Below are positions 20,679 through 31,974 of a DNA stretch of 64,000 nt, piece by piece. The translations under genes were made by a program, and so were the position numbers. Origin of the DNA: Omphiscola glabra (taxonomy: Eukaryota > Mollusca > Gastropoda > Lymnaeidae). The notes beneath the pieces are model-generated. The model had not been told where the DNA came from and searched no databases. It saw only the letters and a list, made by a program, of their open reading frames with translations. How positions within the stretch are numbered: position 1 is the stretch's first letter; every line of letters begins with the position of its first letter. Location: assembly GCA_964017045.1 (NCBI GenBank), contig OZ024795.1, forward strand, positions 52,739,350 to 52,803,349, in the 5' to 3' direction.

Positions 20679-21077
20679 ATCAAGAGATAAACAACTCACC
20701 AGCTGCTGTTAGCTCTAATTTTTTTTATTTTGAATAACTTTCAGGGTTTAAAGTGAATAGAAATCTTTACTCAAAATAAATTAATTACACTTTTTAAAAA
20801 AAATGTTCAAGTGGAAAAAAAAAAAAAGTTAAACATTATTGGTCTATCCAAAATATTTTCATGCAGTCTTGAATCTAAAATTGTTTACCCTATAACTTCT
20901 GCTGTGCTGCTTATGGTTTAGAATTCCATAATAGTAAATTTAATGATCAAAATTAAGTTATGAACACAGGCGGAACACATTTTACCGTATTGCATACTCT
21001 GATCTCAAATGTTTGTTTTTTTTAAACCTGCAGAATGTCTAAATCAGAAAGACCAAGTATATGACCATTGGAGATAC
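20679..21077. other. Unassigned AT-rich sequence
   Basis: Inside the proposed piggyBac-like element. No coding signal recognised. Confidence 0.35.
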
Positions 21078-21282
21078 TCATTGAGGTCTGAGGGACTATG
21101 TACATCTTGGAGTCAAGATTAGCAGCTCATTGAGGTCTGAGAGACTATGTACATCTTGGAGTCAAGATTAGGAGCTCATTGAGGTCTGAGGGACTATGTA
21201 CATCTTGGAGTCAAGATTAGGAGCTCATTGAGGTCTGAGGGACTATGCACATCTTGGAGTCAAGGTTAGGAGCTCATTGAAA
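21078..21282. repeat. 49-bp minisatellite, 4 copies
   Basis: Unit with AGCTCATTGAGGTCTGAG and GACTATGTACATCTTGG. Copies differ at three or four positions. Confidence 0.92.
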
Positions 21283-21338
21283 CCAAATAGTTGCATTCAT
21301 TCCATTTGGCAGTGGTAAATAGTTAAGTATGATTATTA

Positions 21339-21505
21339 CACTAATTCAGTGGTTCTCAACCTCTGAGGGTCTTGTAACAAAATATCAGAAATTTGAGTGG
21401 TTTTAAAAAAAGTGTTATTCTTGATCTTATATGTAACACCTTTCATTTTAAATTGAAAAATAAATGTGGGCCGCGCTAAAAAGGTTGAAAACCACCGTAC
21501 TAATT
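21339..21505. mobile_element. hAT-type MITE with 8-bp target duplication
   Basis: Element body 21347-21497 (151 bp) has terminal inverted repeats CAGTGGTTCTCAACC and, at the other end, GGTTGAAAACCACCG, whose complement is CGGTGGTTTTCAACC. It is flanked by CACTAATT (21339-21346) and TACTAATT (21498-21505), an 8-bp duplication with one mismatch, as expected for hAT elements. It has no coding capacity, so it would have been moved by a transposase elsewhere. Confidence 0.85.
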
Positions 21506-22011
21506 ATTAATGAATGAAATTGCCTGGAATGTTTTAAAAATTGTAATCCTCATATGCATTTCACATCACTTTTAATGACTTGGATGACAATCTTTTACTG
21601 GTCAAAGAATGCTACTATTGTCGATAAACCGCCTCTTTGCAAACTTCACACAGGGTCAACTTTCTTTTCTACAGGGACTTCTCTTTTATATCATGCCAGT
21701 TCTTTTTGGGTCTTCCATAGATTTGTGTTCCATGTCCATCTTAACGCTGCACTGGGAAGTGTGCTTGGTGGTATCCAAGCGGTCCCCGGGAATTATCTGC
21801 TCTTAATTCATGCATTTTTTTACCACTTTGGTTGTTACCCTTGATTGGCACTTCATTTCTTCAATGCATTGTCTTTGGTCAGATTTTTCTATGGGAGCTT
21901 TGTAGGCATTTGCCCAGGATAAATTCTAGCTTCCATTTTAATGAGATTGCGGCCTTCCAGCTAAGACGATGATTAAGATAATGTTACAGCCACAATTGCC
22001 ACCTATTTTAT
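21506..22011. other. Unassigned, probably 3' part of the piggyBac-like element
   Basis: No intact frame on either strand that I recognise. The + strand frames at 21554-21844 show no known domain. It lies downstream of the transposase-like C-terminus on the minus strand. Confidence 0.3.
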
Positions 22012-22202
22012 TCAGTACAAATTTCTTTCTGTGTGGTCCTCTCTGAAGCACTCCTTAACACACATATAAGGCCTTGCTGTGCATCCAGTGCACATAGTTG
22101 CTGCATTTGGTTATTTTGTGCACTGAACAGTATGCACACTGTCCATTATGCCCGTCATAGTCATCCAGGTGATTATTTTTACTGAGATGCTCGTCAGCAC
22201 TT
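22012..22202 (-). pseudogene. Remnant of a piggyBac transposase C-terminal Cys-rich domain
   Basis: On the minus strand the frame reads ADEHLSKNNHLDDYDG, then GQCAYC, TKC, YVHWMHSKAL, and after a small out-of-frame insertion (around 22062-22070) CVKECFREDHTERNLY and a stop. The pattern C-x2-C ... H-x2-H ... C-x3-C-F-x-x-x-H resembles the zinc-binding C-terminal domain of piggyBac transposases, which helps recognise transposon ends. Two positions that are usually Cys are His here, which could still bind metal. Context fits: TTAA-flanked termini lie on both sides in the right orientation. The catalytic Asp residues are absent, so no activity is expected. Family identification is by motif only. 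Confidence 0.5.
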
Positions 22203-23212
22203 TTGATGGGCTTTTTCTCTGGCTTTGATAGGGTGGTCACTAGGGGAATGGGCTTTTGCCATGGCTTTGATAGGGTGGGCACTAGGGGAATGGGCTTTTG
22301 CCATGGCTTTGATAGGGTGGGCACTAGGGGAATGGGGTTTTGCCCTGGCTTTGATAGGGTGGGCACTAGAGGAATGGGCTTTTGCCCTGGCTTTGATAGG
22401 GTGGCCACTAGGGGAATGGGCTTTTGCCCTGGCTTTGATAAGGTGGGCCACTAGGGGAATGGGCTTTTGCCCTGGCTTTGATAGGGTGGTCACTAGGGGA
22501 ATGGGCTTTTGCCATGGCTTTGATAGGGTGGGCACTAGGGGAATGGGCTTTTGCCCTGGCTTTGATAGGGTGGCCACTAGAGGAATGGGCTTTTGCCCTG
22601 GCTTTGATAGGGTGGCCACTAGGGGAATGGGCTTTTGCCCTGGCTTTGATAAGGTGGGCCACTAGGGGAATGGGCTTTTGCCCTGGCTTTGATAAGTTGG
22701 GCACTGGGGGAGTGGGCTTTTGCCATGGCTTTGATAAGGTGGGGAATGGGCTTTTTCCTTAGCTTTGATAAGGTGGGCACTAGGGAATGGGCTTTTCCCC
22801 TGGCTTTGATAAGGTGGGCACTAGGGGAATGGGCTTTTTCCCTGGCTTTGATAAGGTGGGCACTGGGGAATGGGCTTTTTCCCTGGCTTTGATAAGGTGG
22901 GCATTAGGGGAATAGGCTTTTGCCCTGGCTTTGATAGGGTGGGCGCTACGGGAATGGGCTTTTTCCCTGGCTTTGATAGGGTGGCCACTAGAGGAATGGG
23001 CTTTTGCCCTGGCTTTGATAAGGTGGCCACTAGGGGAATGGGCTTTTGCCCTGGCTTTGATAGGGTGGCCACTAGAGGAATGGGCTTTTGCCCTGGCTTT
23101 GATAGGGTGGCCTACTAGGGGAATGGGCTTTTGCCCTGGCTTTGATAGGGTGGCCACTAGAGGAATGGGCTTTTGCCCTGGCTTTGATAGGGTGGCCTAC
23201 TAGGGGAATGAG
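22203..23212. repeat. 42-bp minisatellite, about 24 copies
   Basis: Unit with CTTTGATAGGGTGGCCACTA and GGGGAATGGGCTTTTGCCC. Variants carry AAGGTGG, one-base insertions (GGGCCACTA) and shortened units at about 22740-22900. Open frames on both strands (up to about 146 residues) are artefacts of the 42-bp length. Confidence 0.95.
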
Positions 23213-23703
23213 TGTTTCCGGATGCTGGGCTTTAAAAACTATTCTTCCTGCATCTTTTCTGTCTAATTTCTGACTTCTCTTTGCAGGAACAGGAGTAATA
23301 TTATCTGAATCCTCACTGTCGCCATAGTATAAAAGTGGTTGTGAGGTCCTTACTAAAAAATGCATAACTTTTGAACGACTTGAGGTAGATTGTTGATCTT
23401 GGTGTTTGTGTAATCCGTTCTCTTGGCTCTATAGCTGTGCTATTTTTATATTTAAAATTCAAAAAAATAATTTTTTGTTTTGCTCAATTGCCTACTGTCA
23501 ATATTATTATTATCACCTCCTCTATTTCCATTTGGCATTTACCGACCCATGAGAAAGCTGAAAGTTATCACTGGAATCAGCTTTAAATGATACATGGTCC
23601 GATGTTTCAGCATCGATATTTCCCAATGAAAGCTCTTTTGTTTGCAAACTTGACTGCCGACGTGTTCTTCATCAGCTGATGGGCCTGGAGTAGGCATGGC
23701 CAT
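23213..23703 (-). pseudogene. Possible N-terminal remnant of the piggyBac-like transposase
   Basis: On the minus strand an ATG at 23701-23703 begins MAMPTPGPSADEEHVGSQ, about 245 bp inside the right TTAA end. Acidic, Ser/Asp-rich pieces follow in shifting frames (SFKADSSDNFQLSHGS and, near 23315, YGDSEDSDN). Acidic N-termini are usual for piggyBac transposases. Several stops and frame changes make it non-functional. The assignment rests on position and composition, not on a conserved motif. Confidence 0.3.
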
Positions 23704-23949
23704 TGTTTTGTTTACAACAGTTTCAACACAAATAGAAAAAAAGGTCGCAAATATTAAAAAAACAAATGTAAACAAACCCTACCTCTAACAGGAAGGAAGG
23801 AAGTAGGAAGAGTTATTGTTCATTTGAGAACATAAAAAGTAGGATTGATAGCCATAGGCGACGAAATAAACTACAGAAATTAAATCATCGATTGACACAA
23901 ATGCGGCCACTAAAATTGACGATATAGCGATTGGCACGGAAAGAGTTAA
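23704..23949. other. Right terminal region of the piggyBac-like element
   Basis: Sub-terminal DNA with repeated CGATTG.CAC motifs (ATCGATTGACACAAATG and GCGATTGGCACGG) ending in GAGTTAA. Repeated sub-terminal motifs are common in DNA transposons. Confidence 0.4.
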
Positions 23950-23974
23950 TTTGATATTAGTTATATAATTATAT

Positions 23975-24420
23975 ACACAATAAGTTAAATGTTAGTCAAG
24001 ATATTTTTTCATAAAATATTTTGTCAGTTACCTTCTTTAAAAACAACTAAATACCCAAACTTCCAGAGCTCATTGGCACATGGTACATCAGCATAGATCT
24101 TACAAGTTGTGTGCCAAACTGTTAATATCTCTCAAAAAATCTGTTTATGACTTTTTATCACTTGTATTAAGATTTCATTAATTATTCAGTGATGCCAGTC
24201 TACAGCCCTAATCATTGTTGGTTAATCTGGCAGGTCCATGGCAAGGGAGATGTGTGAGATAAGACTAAACTTTTACTGGAGAGATTAAATATGGTGGAAG
24301 CTGATAACATCACTTTTGACTTGGAGAGTGAACAACAAAGCAGCTGTACCAGCAATTTCATGATGTGGTTGCCAGTCAGCTTGTCCAGGCATTGATAGAA
24401 GGTAGTTAGTTATCTTTGTT
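23975..24420 (+). repeat. Segmental duplication, copy 2 (partner 17745-18640)
   Basis: Diverged paralogue of 17745-18640 without the 38-bp and 42-bp arrays. It carries the same intron-exon-intron order. Confidence 0.85.
24234..24401 (+). pseudogene. Broken duplicate of the NCKAP5-like exon
   Basis: Paralogue of the exon at 18466-18620. After an acceptor-like CTGGCAG it has an in-frame TGA, then DKTKLLLERLNMVEADN, matching the NCKAP5-family start of this segment. The frame is lost near 24337-24345 (CAACAAAGCAGC). In the next frame it continues LYQQFHDVVASQLVQALIE up to a donor-like GTAGTT. With a stop and a one-base frame change it cannot encode the full segment. It is more diverged from the family than copy 1, so it is most likely a decayed exon duplicate. 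Confidence 0.65.
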
Positions 24421-24753
24421 ATCTTAACCCTATTACTTTCAAAATATTTTTTCTGTAGCATCAAGCCATTTTTAGCATTTTCATATGCTTATGTAAAATG
24501 ACTAATCCCCAGACTAAATGAATTCAGAGACCCTTACAAGTACACATTTTCTAAAAGTACATTAAACATTAAATTTGTTATTATATATTGTATGTTGATA
24601 TTGACCTTGACATTTACAGAGTGAGTAAAATTTTACTTCTCAAAATCTGAATTCAACCCAAACTAATACTCCATAATTTATTCAAACTTTCATAAAACCA
24701 AGAAATATTCTCTCAGAAAATGTCAAGTTGTAGTTACTTATATTGAACCTTGT
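24421..24753. other. Unassigned AT-rich sequence
   Basis: No gene or repeat recognised. Confidence 0.4.
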
Positions 24754-25210
24754 AATATTGGGGAATTTCTTTTCATCGACTTCCTTCACAATTCTGTCCT
24801 AGAAAATAAGAAAATAGATGGGGGAAAGGTAATATTTGGGAATTTCTTTTCATTGACTTCCTTCACAATTCTGTCATAGAAAATAAGAAAATAGATGGGG
24901 GAAAGGTAATATTGGGGAATTTCTTTTCATTGACTTCCTTCACAATTCTGTCATAGAAAATAAGAAAATAGATGGGGGAAAGGTAATATTGGGGAATTTC
25001 TTTTCATTGACTTCCTTCACAATTCTGTCATAGAAAATAAGAAAATAGATGGGGGAAAGGTAATATTGGGGAATTTCTTTTCATTGACTTCCTTCACAAT
25101 TCTGTCATAGAAAATAAGAAAATAGATGGGGGAAAGGTAATATTTGGGAATTTCTTTTCATTGACTTCCTTCACAATTCTGTCATACGAAATAAACAAAA
25201 TACATGGGGG
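24754..25210. repeat. 77-bp tandem repeat, about 6 copies
   Basis: Unit contains AATATTGGGGAATTTCTTTT, GACTTCCTTCACAATTCTG and AAAATAGATGGGGGAAAGG. The inner copies are almost identical; the first and last carry more changes. Confidence 0.95.
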
Positions 25211-25782
25211 AAATAAATCCTTTATTAATTAATTTTGATAAAAGATTTAATTTAAATTTATTTAATTTTAAAATATTTTTTGTTTATTACTAAATAAAAA
25301 AAAAATATTTTAAAATGAAAGCCTTGCCTTCTAAAATATCGTTCTAATTTCTCTTTTCAATTAAAGTTATTAGATCCATTTTTTATTAATTCATACTTTG
25401 GAACATAGACAAACATAAATGTCTTTGGGGTAAGTCTTTGGGATCCAAAATGTGTCTTTTGCTGTTTCATTTCCACCCTTTCCCAAACGAATTTGTCTGT
25501 AACAATATGACTAAGCTAAGGGAAAAAATTGTCAATATCTGACTCTTATGTCGCCATCACCGCTAGAGCTAATACTGACAATACTAGCACATGGAATATC
25601 TCTGAAATTTCTGTATTCATTCTGATCTATTTGAAAAAATTCTTGATATTTTCCATGCGATCACGCTTCTAGTGTCATTGTTAAGATTTTGGTTTGTTAA
25701 GAACGTACATATGTAATACCATCGTAATAATTTTCTTTTTTAATGTTTGTATTACTTGAAATGCAGATCAAGTAATTTTACA
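25211..25782. other. Unassigned AT-rich sequence
   Basis: No gene, RNA or repeat recognised. Confidence 0.4.
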
Positions 25783-25972
25783 TTTAAGGGGGGGATCTTA
25801 CTTTTAATGAATGGCAAGAGATCTTACATTTAATGACATGTCAAGAGATCTTACATTTAATGACATGGCAAGGATCTTACATTTAATGACATGTCAAGAG
25901 ATCTTACATTTAATGACATGGCAAGAGATCTTACATTTAATGACATGGCAAGGATCTTACATTTAGTGTCAA
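25783..25972. repeat. 25-27-bp minisatellite, about 7 copies
   Basis: Unit GATCTTACATTTAATGACAT followed by GGCAAGA or GTCAAGA; some copies lack two bases (GGCAAG). Confidence 0.92.
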
Positions 25973-26591
25973 GACGTCACTGCACAATTATGATTTATTT
26001 TAATTTTTTTATAATAAAAATCATTGAATGACTATGGTATAACCTTCACTTTATGAGAATTTCTTATCGTTACAAATTTTTTGACATAATGTTCAGTTGC
26101 ACAAAACAAAGAAATGTGCTGGCTTGGGAGTCTTAGTGTTACTCAAATATATTTGTCTTAATTTTAAAATAATCCTTCGTTAAATCTCTGCTTTTGTTAT
26201 TTTTAAACACGTGGTCCGTGGGAAATAACTTTTAATATGTTATCAGTTAGCTTCCTAGCAAACATCTATGCATTAAAACAAGGGAACTTAACCAAGGTGT
26301 GCTAAGAGCCACACAATTTTAAAGAAAAAACAATCTGGTGGAAAATAAACAAACATTTTTTAATGAGGGCTGAGTTCATTTGTCAGTTGCTGAAATGTTT
26401 TCCCCCACCCTGTGCTTTATATTTTCTTTCACCTACCTTGTGCTTTATATATCCAAAATAAACCACATTTTCTCATGCGTCATATCACAGTATATAATTA
26501 CCTTTTTTTCTTTAGTTTACTTATTCTTATTTTCTTATAGTGTTGTTTTTTTCAGATGCATAACTTGGATGTAGACATTGTAGTCTTTAAA
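25973..26591. other. Unassigned AT-rich sequence
   Basis: A 64-residue frame at 26380-26574 is hydrophobic but has no supporting context. Nothing else seen. Confidence 0.4.
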
Positions 26592-26652
26592 GTACATGAA
26601 GTAGATGAAGTAGATGAAGTACATGAAATAGATGAAGTAGATGAAGTACATG
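26592..26652. repeat. 9-bp repeat
   Basis: Tandem GATGAAGTA / CATGAAGTA units, about 7 copies. Confidence 0.9.
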
Positions 26653-26783
26653 GTAAAAAAATGTAAACGAACAGTAAATAATTTGAATGTAATATTTTGT
26701 TTGTTTACTTCCAGGTTAATACATTCTACACAAGTGACTTGACAGTGGATTCCAAGACGTTTCTGTAAAAATATATCATAGAT

Positions 26784-27072
26784 TCTTGGCTGACAGCTAA
26801 ATGTACACCATATCTTGGCTGGCAGCTAAATGTACACCATATCTCGTCTGACAGCTAAATGTACACCATATTTTGGATGACACCTGAATGTACACCATAT
26901 TTTGGCTGACAGCTAAATGTACACCATATCTTGGCTGACATCTGTATGTACAACATACCATCTTGACTGACATCTGAATGTACAACATACCATCTTGGCT
27001 GACACCTGAATGTACACAATACTATCTTGGCTAACATCTGAATGTACATGTCATCTTGGCTGACATCTGAAT
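26784..27072. repeat. About 28-bp minisatellite, 10 copies
   Basis: Units with TGTACACCATATCTTGGC and TGACAGCTAAA; the right half changes to TGACATCTGAATGTACA with longer spacing. Minus-strand frames are artefacts. Confidence 0.9.
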
Positions 27073-27505
27073 GTCTCAACCCAAGTAAACAAGTTTATCA
27101 AATTATTAATGAAATAAATTTCCACTAACACACAACTAAAATTTTTAGACTTTTCAATCAACCTGTTCATTGTTTCATGCACTCAACCTTTAACCTAACT
27201 GGTTTTAAACCTAAACTATTCATTTGTAATTCAAAGTAATGTCCCTTTATTGCTGTATGAATGTGCTGCTCCACCAGATCATTTACAAAAACTAATAATA
27301 TAGACTTTTTAATTACCCTAACCTGTCTTGGCATGAAGACTGAATGATAAAATGTATTACCTTGACCAGCTGGTGCAAATAGACTGATGAGCTGAATGAA
27401 TTACCATGACCCTGTCAGTACGTATAAATGTATTTTCAGTTGACTTATTGATATTGTCACAATCTCACGCTAAATTGATTTATATTAACTTAAATTTTAA
27501 ATAAT
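27073..27505. other. Unassigned sequence
   Basis: No gene or repeat recognised. Confidence 0.4.
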
Positions 27506-27665
27506 TTTTGTAACATCACTAGACAAAGATTCAACTTATGCATTCATTTCAAACATCACTAGACAAAGGACTATAAATCACTAGTGACACATAACTAGAC
27601 AAATGACTAGCAAACAAATCCACTAGTGACACATCACTGGAAAAGTTACTAACAAACTAATCACC
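27506..27665. repeat. Degenerate short repeats
   Basis: Irregular recurrence of ACATCACTAGACAAA and related CACTAGTGACACAT strings. Probably an old tandem array. Confidence 0.55.
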
Positions 27666-28708
27666 ATACAAGTGATTAACATGGTGTAAAACACTAGATG
27701 GAAAGTAGTTATAGTTCTTCAGACATTCTAAATTAGTGTTGTAATAGACAGGATTTTATTGTTATACATTTTTTAGTGAATAGACAAGATGTGGCTTTGA
27801 CTGAATGAATGAACAAAAGAGAATTAACATGAGAATTAAATTATAAGTTTTTGTTGATTATCATAAGAATCATGAAGATTTTCACCTATAGCAAGCACTT
27901 TGGTTAGCAGAGTTGTGGTGGATTTAAAAACAAAGAGGGGGGGGGGGGGGTTTGAAGTGGGGATTGGGGGATGTCCCATAGAAGCCATTAAATACTTAAA
28001 AATATTCTCTCTTGAAAAGATTGCTTGCTATTTACGACTATTTAAAACAATTTTCAAAGAGCAAAATAAATTAGTCTCACTAAAGATTGAAATTTATTTT
28101 CACCAAAAACTTTTTGTAGCAATGAAAAGTTTGTGATGAATTGGATAAAAAAATTTCCATCTTACATGATAATCCATTAGGAACAAAGAAATATCAGCGT
28201 TAGTGGATAAAAGAACCTAGTGGAGCATCACATAAGAATAACTAGAATTACCAAATTTACCATTATTGGAATTTTTAAATGAAACAAGTTAAATTTAAAG
28301 TTTCAGTAAAAGATTGACTGAATGATGCCAGCAAGGTTAGGTACCCATTATGTTCCAAAATCAAAGGCTAGAAATTGTTATTAATGCTAACAATTATAAA
28401 GTAACACCTTACTGGCAAGGTACACACTAACTTGTATTTTTTAATAATCATTTGAAAAAAAACTCTTACCCTGAATTTCATATCATTTTATACATATATA
28501 AAACGAAAATTATAATCTTGAAAAATTATTAACATAACAATTAAAACATGCATTAAAATCAATTCAACCAAAAAAATTTGAATTTATAATAATAATAATG
28601 TATGGGATATATTATTTGCATAAAAGTGAAAGTCATATACTTCTATTAAAATGTTTATTAAAAAGTAATTTAATGTTTTAAAATTATTTACAGAAAAAGT
28701 AAAACATG
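27666..28708. other. Unassigned AT-rich sequence with a poly-G run
   Basis: About 1 kb with no recognised gene. A run of 14 G lies at about 27937-27950. The short frame at 27900-28136 spans it and is not credible. Confidence 0.4.
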
Positions 28709-28822
28709 CGGTAATTGCACGCTACTGGTACCTCTATCGCTCACCCTAACCCGAACCCTAAATCTATCATAAACAAAGGGCAGTGACTCCCAATGAGGGA
28801 CCACAGAAGCACATTAGCCAAA
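28709..28822. repeat. Dispersed repeat, copy 2 of 2
   Basis: Matches 13793-13907 in the same orientation. Differences include GGTACC for GGTCCC and a shortened G-run. No terminal inverted repeats or target duplication were identified. Confidence 0.85.
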
Positions 28823-29344
28823 CATACACACAAAACATTAAATTTAGCATAAATGAATTAATATTTATTGTTAATTTACTGAATAAAATAAATGTCTGTA
28901 ATGGTGTTTTTTTTTCTCAATTTTGTAAACTACGGTCAAAGGGAAGCAACCATTAAAATAAACAGTTATTTTAAGACGATAATGATAACGTCCCTTTATT
29001 TATAGTTTTCTTTTTACGATTCAAGAAAGTTAACTATTGTCTCCTTCGTTACAGATCGTATTAACTTGGTTGTTGTTCCTAATGCTATATGAAAAGTATG
29101 GGAAGTAACTGCTACCATTTTGATGGACAAAATATTTTTTTTTAATTGCCTCTAATTGAGTACTCTTTTTAACCAAAAGTTTTGTAAAAAAAAAAAAGAA
29201 AACATAGTTTTTATTAGCTTTTCGTTGGATTAAGAATTATTTTCTGGTTGGAATAACTTTTCCATAATTTTTTTTTTTTTGACTATACATAGGAGCCAGA
29301 ATGGGCCCTTAATATATAGAAGAAGAAATGTACTGTACTATGTT
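28823..29344. other. Unassigned AT-rich sequence
   Basis: Contains A- and T-runs. No gene recognised. Confidence 0.4.
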
Positions 29345-31330
29345 ACTGTGTGACATCAAATTATGCATACTGCATAGTCATAGGCAAGGATTAATTAAAT
29401 GTAGGGTCAAAGCAAAATGATTGCAGTCATGACATCATTTACGTGTTTTTGTTGGGATGAAATATTATTGCTGGATAATTGAATGGACTATTATGTCTAT
29501 GTTTATATGTTTATCAACTTACTTCTTCAGTTTAACTAAAATAAACTACCACAAATGACATCCAAATAGCATTTAGTCTAAAGAAAGGGACCCAGATTCG
29601 AATAACAGCTATGCCTATGCCCACTATGCCCTATGCTACAAAAGGTACAGTAGTCTTTGGAAAATTTCAAGGACTGAAGCATTAAACATCTTTTTTAATG
29701 GAGAAATGATTTCATTTAACTAGTTTTATTCCTTGCTATCTCATATATCTTACTTGATTTGCTTAAGATATACAAAACTTAGGACTTATTGTATAATTCA
29801 TAAAAATATATGGAAATATAGGTAGAAATGCTTCTTCATTACCATCAGGACGTAAATATTTAATCTAAGGAAATAAATGAAGCAAAGTATTGGAAAATCT
29901 GGCAAAAAAGGAAGCAACAAAACAACGAAACGTGTCAGCAAGAAGCCTTCTTCGGGGAACAAAAGACAAGTAAAAGAAAATAAAATAAAAATAAACATTT
30001 AGCTTCAATGTAGTACCTGAGAGGATTGCAAGAGGAATTTAAAATATATCCTTTATATTAATTTTTTTTTAAAGATTTAATTAAAATTTTTTGTTTAATA
30101 AGCCCTGCAATCTATAAAAAAAATCTGGCTTCTAAAATTTGGTGCTCTAAAGGGAAATCTGCCCCCTTCAAAAATACAGAACACACTATAGGAAACTGGA
30201 CAAACAATATTATAATTTCTCTATTTACAGATTGCTTCTATAACTGTATCAATTTTGATGATTTCCTCAAAGATGTGATCTGATTGAAAACTATTTCTCT
30301 TGATTTCACTTGACCAGGTATTGTATATTTATTACTTCAGATGCATTTACAGTTTTTTACAATTGATACTAAGTTTGAAAGAGTGAGAATTTAAGATAAA
30401 GACAAAAATATGTCATCATAAAATATTGGAAACTTTAATATATAGTGAAATATTTTTTATAATATTCTCAATTTTAATTTGGTCATCAGAAATGAGATGC
30501 ATCCATGATTGGGTACCACAGAGATACTACATCCATGATTGTGTAGCACTGAAATACTATATCCATGATTATGTACCACTGTGATACTACATCCAAGAGT
30601 GAGTAAAACTGAGATAATACATCCAAGATTTTGTACAACTAAGAAACATACATGATTGGGTACTACTGAAATACTACAAGCATAATTGGGTACTACTGAA
30701 ATACTACAAGCATAATTGGGTACCACTAGGATACTACATCCATGATTGGGTGCAACTGAGAAACATCCATGATTGTGTACAACTGAGATGCTACATCCAT
30801 GATTGGGTACCACTAGGATGCTACATCCATGATTGGGTGCAACTGAGAAATACCTATGATAAGGTATCACAGAGATACATCTAAGATTTGATACAACTGA
30901 GATATATCCATGATTGGGTACAACTGAGAATCATCCATGATTGGATAAACTGGCACACATCCATGATTGGATATTGCCAAGATTTCTTTTATCCGAAACA
31001 GACACATTTCTGAACAGGTAATTCTATATCTTTTATTGTGTTAATTTCAAGAATTCACCATAGATAGTGTTTCCTTCCTGAACATTTTACCATCATCATC
31101 ATCACCAGCTTCCTGAACATTTGACCACCATAAGGGCCAACTTCCAGGACATGTAACAAATGCTGCTTATTTCTCTATTTTATTGTAACATTTCCTCCAG
31201 TAACCAATGTTAATTATTATATCTTTTTGCCAATATCGACATTGTTCATATAGTGTTAAGATGATGATTTTCAATGCCAATATCAGCAATGTTCCTTTAG
31301 TGTTAACATGATGACTGTCAATGCCAATAT
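29345..31330. repeat. Segmental duplication A (partner 31514-34331)
   Basis: Collinear with 31514-34331: TACTGTGTGACAT, AAACTTAGGACTTATT, GGAAATATAGGTAGAAATG, AAGAAGCCTTCTTC, GATGTGATCTGATTGAAAAC, the CATCCATGATTGG array and ATAGTGTTTCCTTCCTGAAC occur in both, in the same order. I see no coding region. Confidence 0.88.
30495..30972. repeat. About 30-bp minisatellite, about 16 copies (copy A)
   Basis: Unit ATCCATGATTGGGTACCACT then GAGATACTAC, with many variants and 27-bp forms. Paralogous to 33099-33990. Confidence 0.92.
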
Positions 31331-31450
31331 CAGCTATGTTCCTATAGTGTTAACATGATCACTGACAATGCCAGAAACAGCAATGTTCCTAACGTGTTAA
31401 CATGATGACTGTCAATATCAGCAATGTTCATATAGTGTTAACATGATGAC
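31211..31450. repeat. About 47-bp repeat, 5 copies
   Basis: Units share ATGCCAATATCAGCAATGTT and ATAGTGTTAACATGATGACT. Spacing is irregular. Confidence 0.85.
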
Positions 31451-31974
31451 TTTCATATAAGGACTGTGTATAAGAAATCTAACCAACACTTAAATTGTAA
31501 AACATTTTCCCATACTGTGTGACATTAAATTATGCAAATGCATAATCATAAGGATTAATTAAAATAAGCCATTTAGAGTTCCTTAGTGTAAAACTATATA
31601 CAGTCACTAAAATGATATTTCACCTTTTTAGTTTATTATTTTCTTGATCAAATTTTAAACTTCAAAATGCAATCAGTTTTATTATAAGTTGATTTGAGTT
31701 ACAAAATCGTGAGACACTGAGAAACAGTAACAAGACTAAGCCAGTAGTAACAGTAATTGTTCCAAGTAACTTGTACAAGACAAATAAATAAGTAGTAGAC
31801 ATTGACAATTGCTAACCCTAAAGTCACTAGAGAATTAAACATGTATTGCCAACTTAAAATAATATTACATAAATCTTTAAAAATATATTATAAATTTCTT
31901 AAGTTTTAAATCAAACATCAGACATATTAAGGTCCTGCAAAAATAAGGGAATATGTTATGTTGGAAATATTGTT

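Larger units (their letters stand above)
20043..23949 (-). mobile_element. Degenerate piggyBac-like DNA transposon
   Basis: Bounded by TTAA at 20043-20046 and 23946-23949, the target site of piggyBac elements. The right end, read inward, is CTCTTTCCGTGCCAATCGC; the left end is CCCATTTTTGCCTACTTTGCC. The similarity is only partial (GCC.A core), so the termini are decayed or the pairing is wrong. Inside, on the minus strand, are a Cys/His-rich motif like the piggyBac transposase C-terminus (22012-22202) and an upstream Met-starting segment about 245 bp from the right end. The interior catalytic domain is missing, and its place is occupied by a 1-kb minisatellite. Several smaller arrays and a hAT-type MITE sit in the 3' half. 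Confidence 0.5.
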
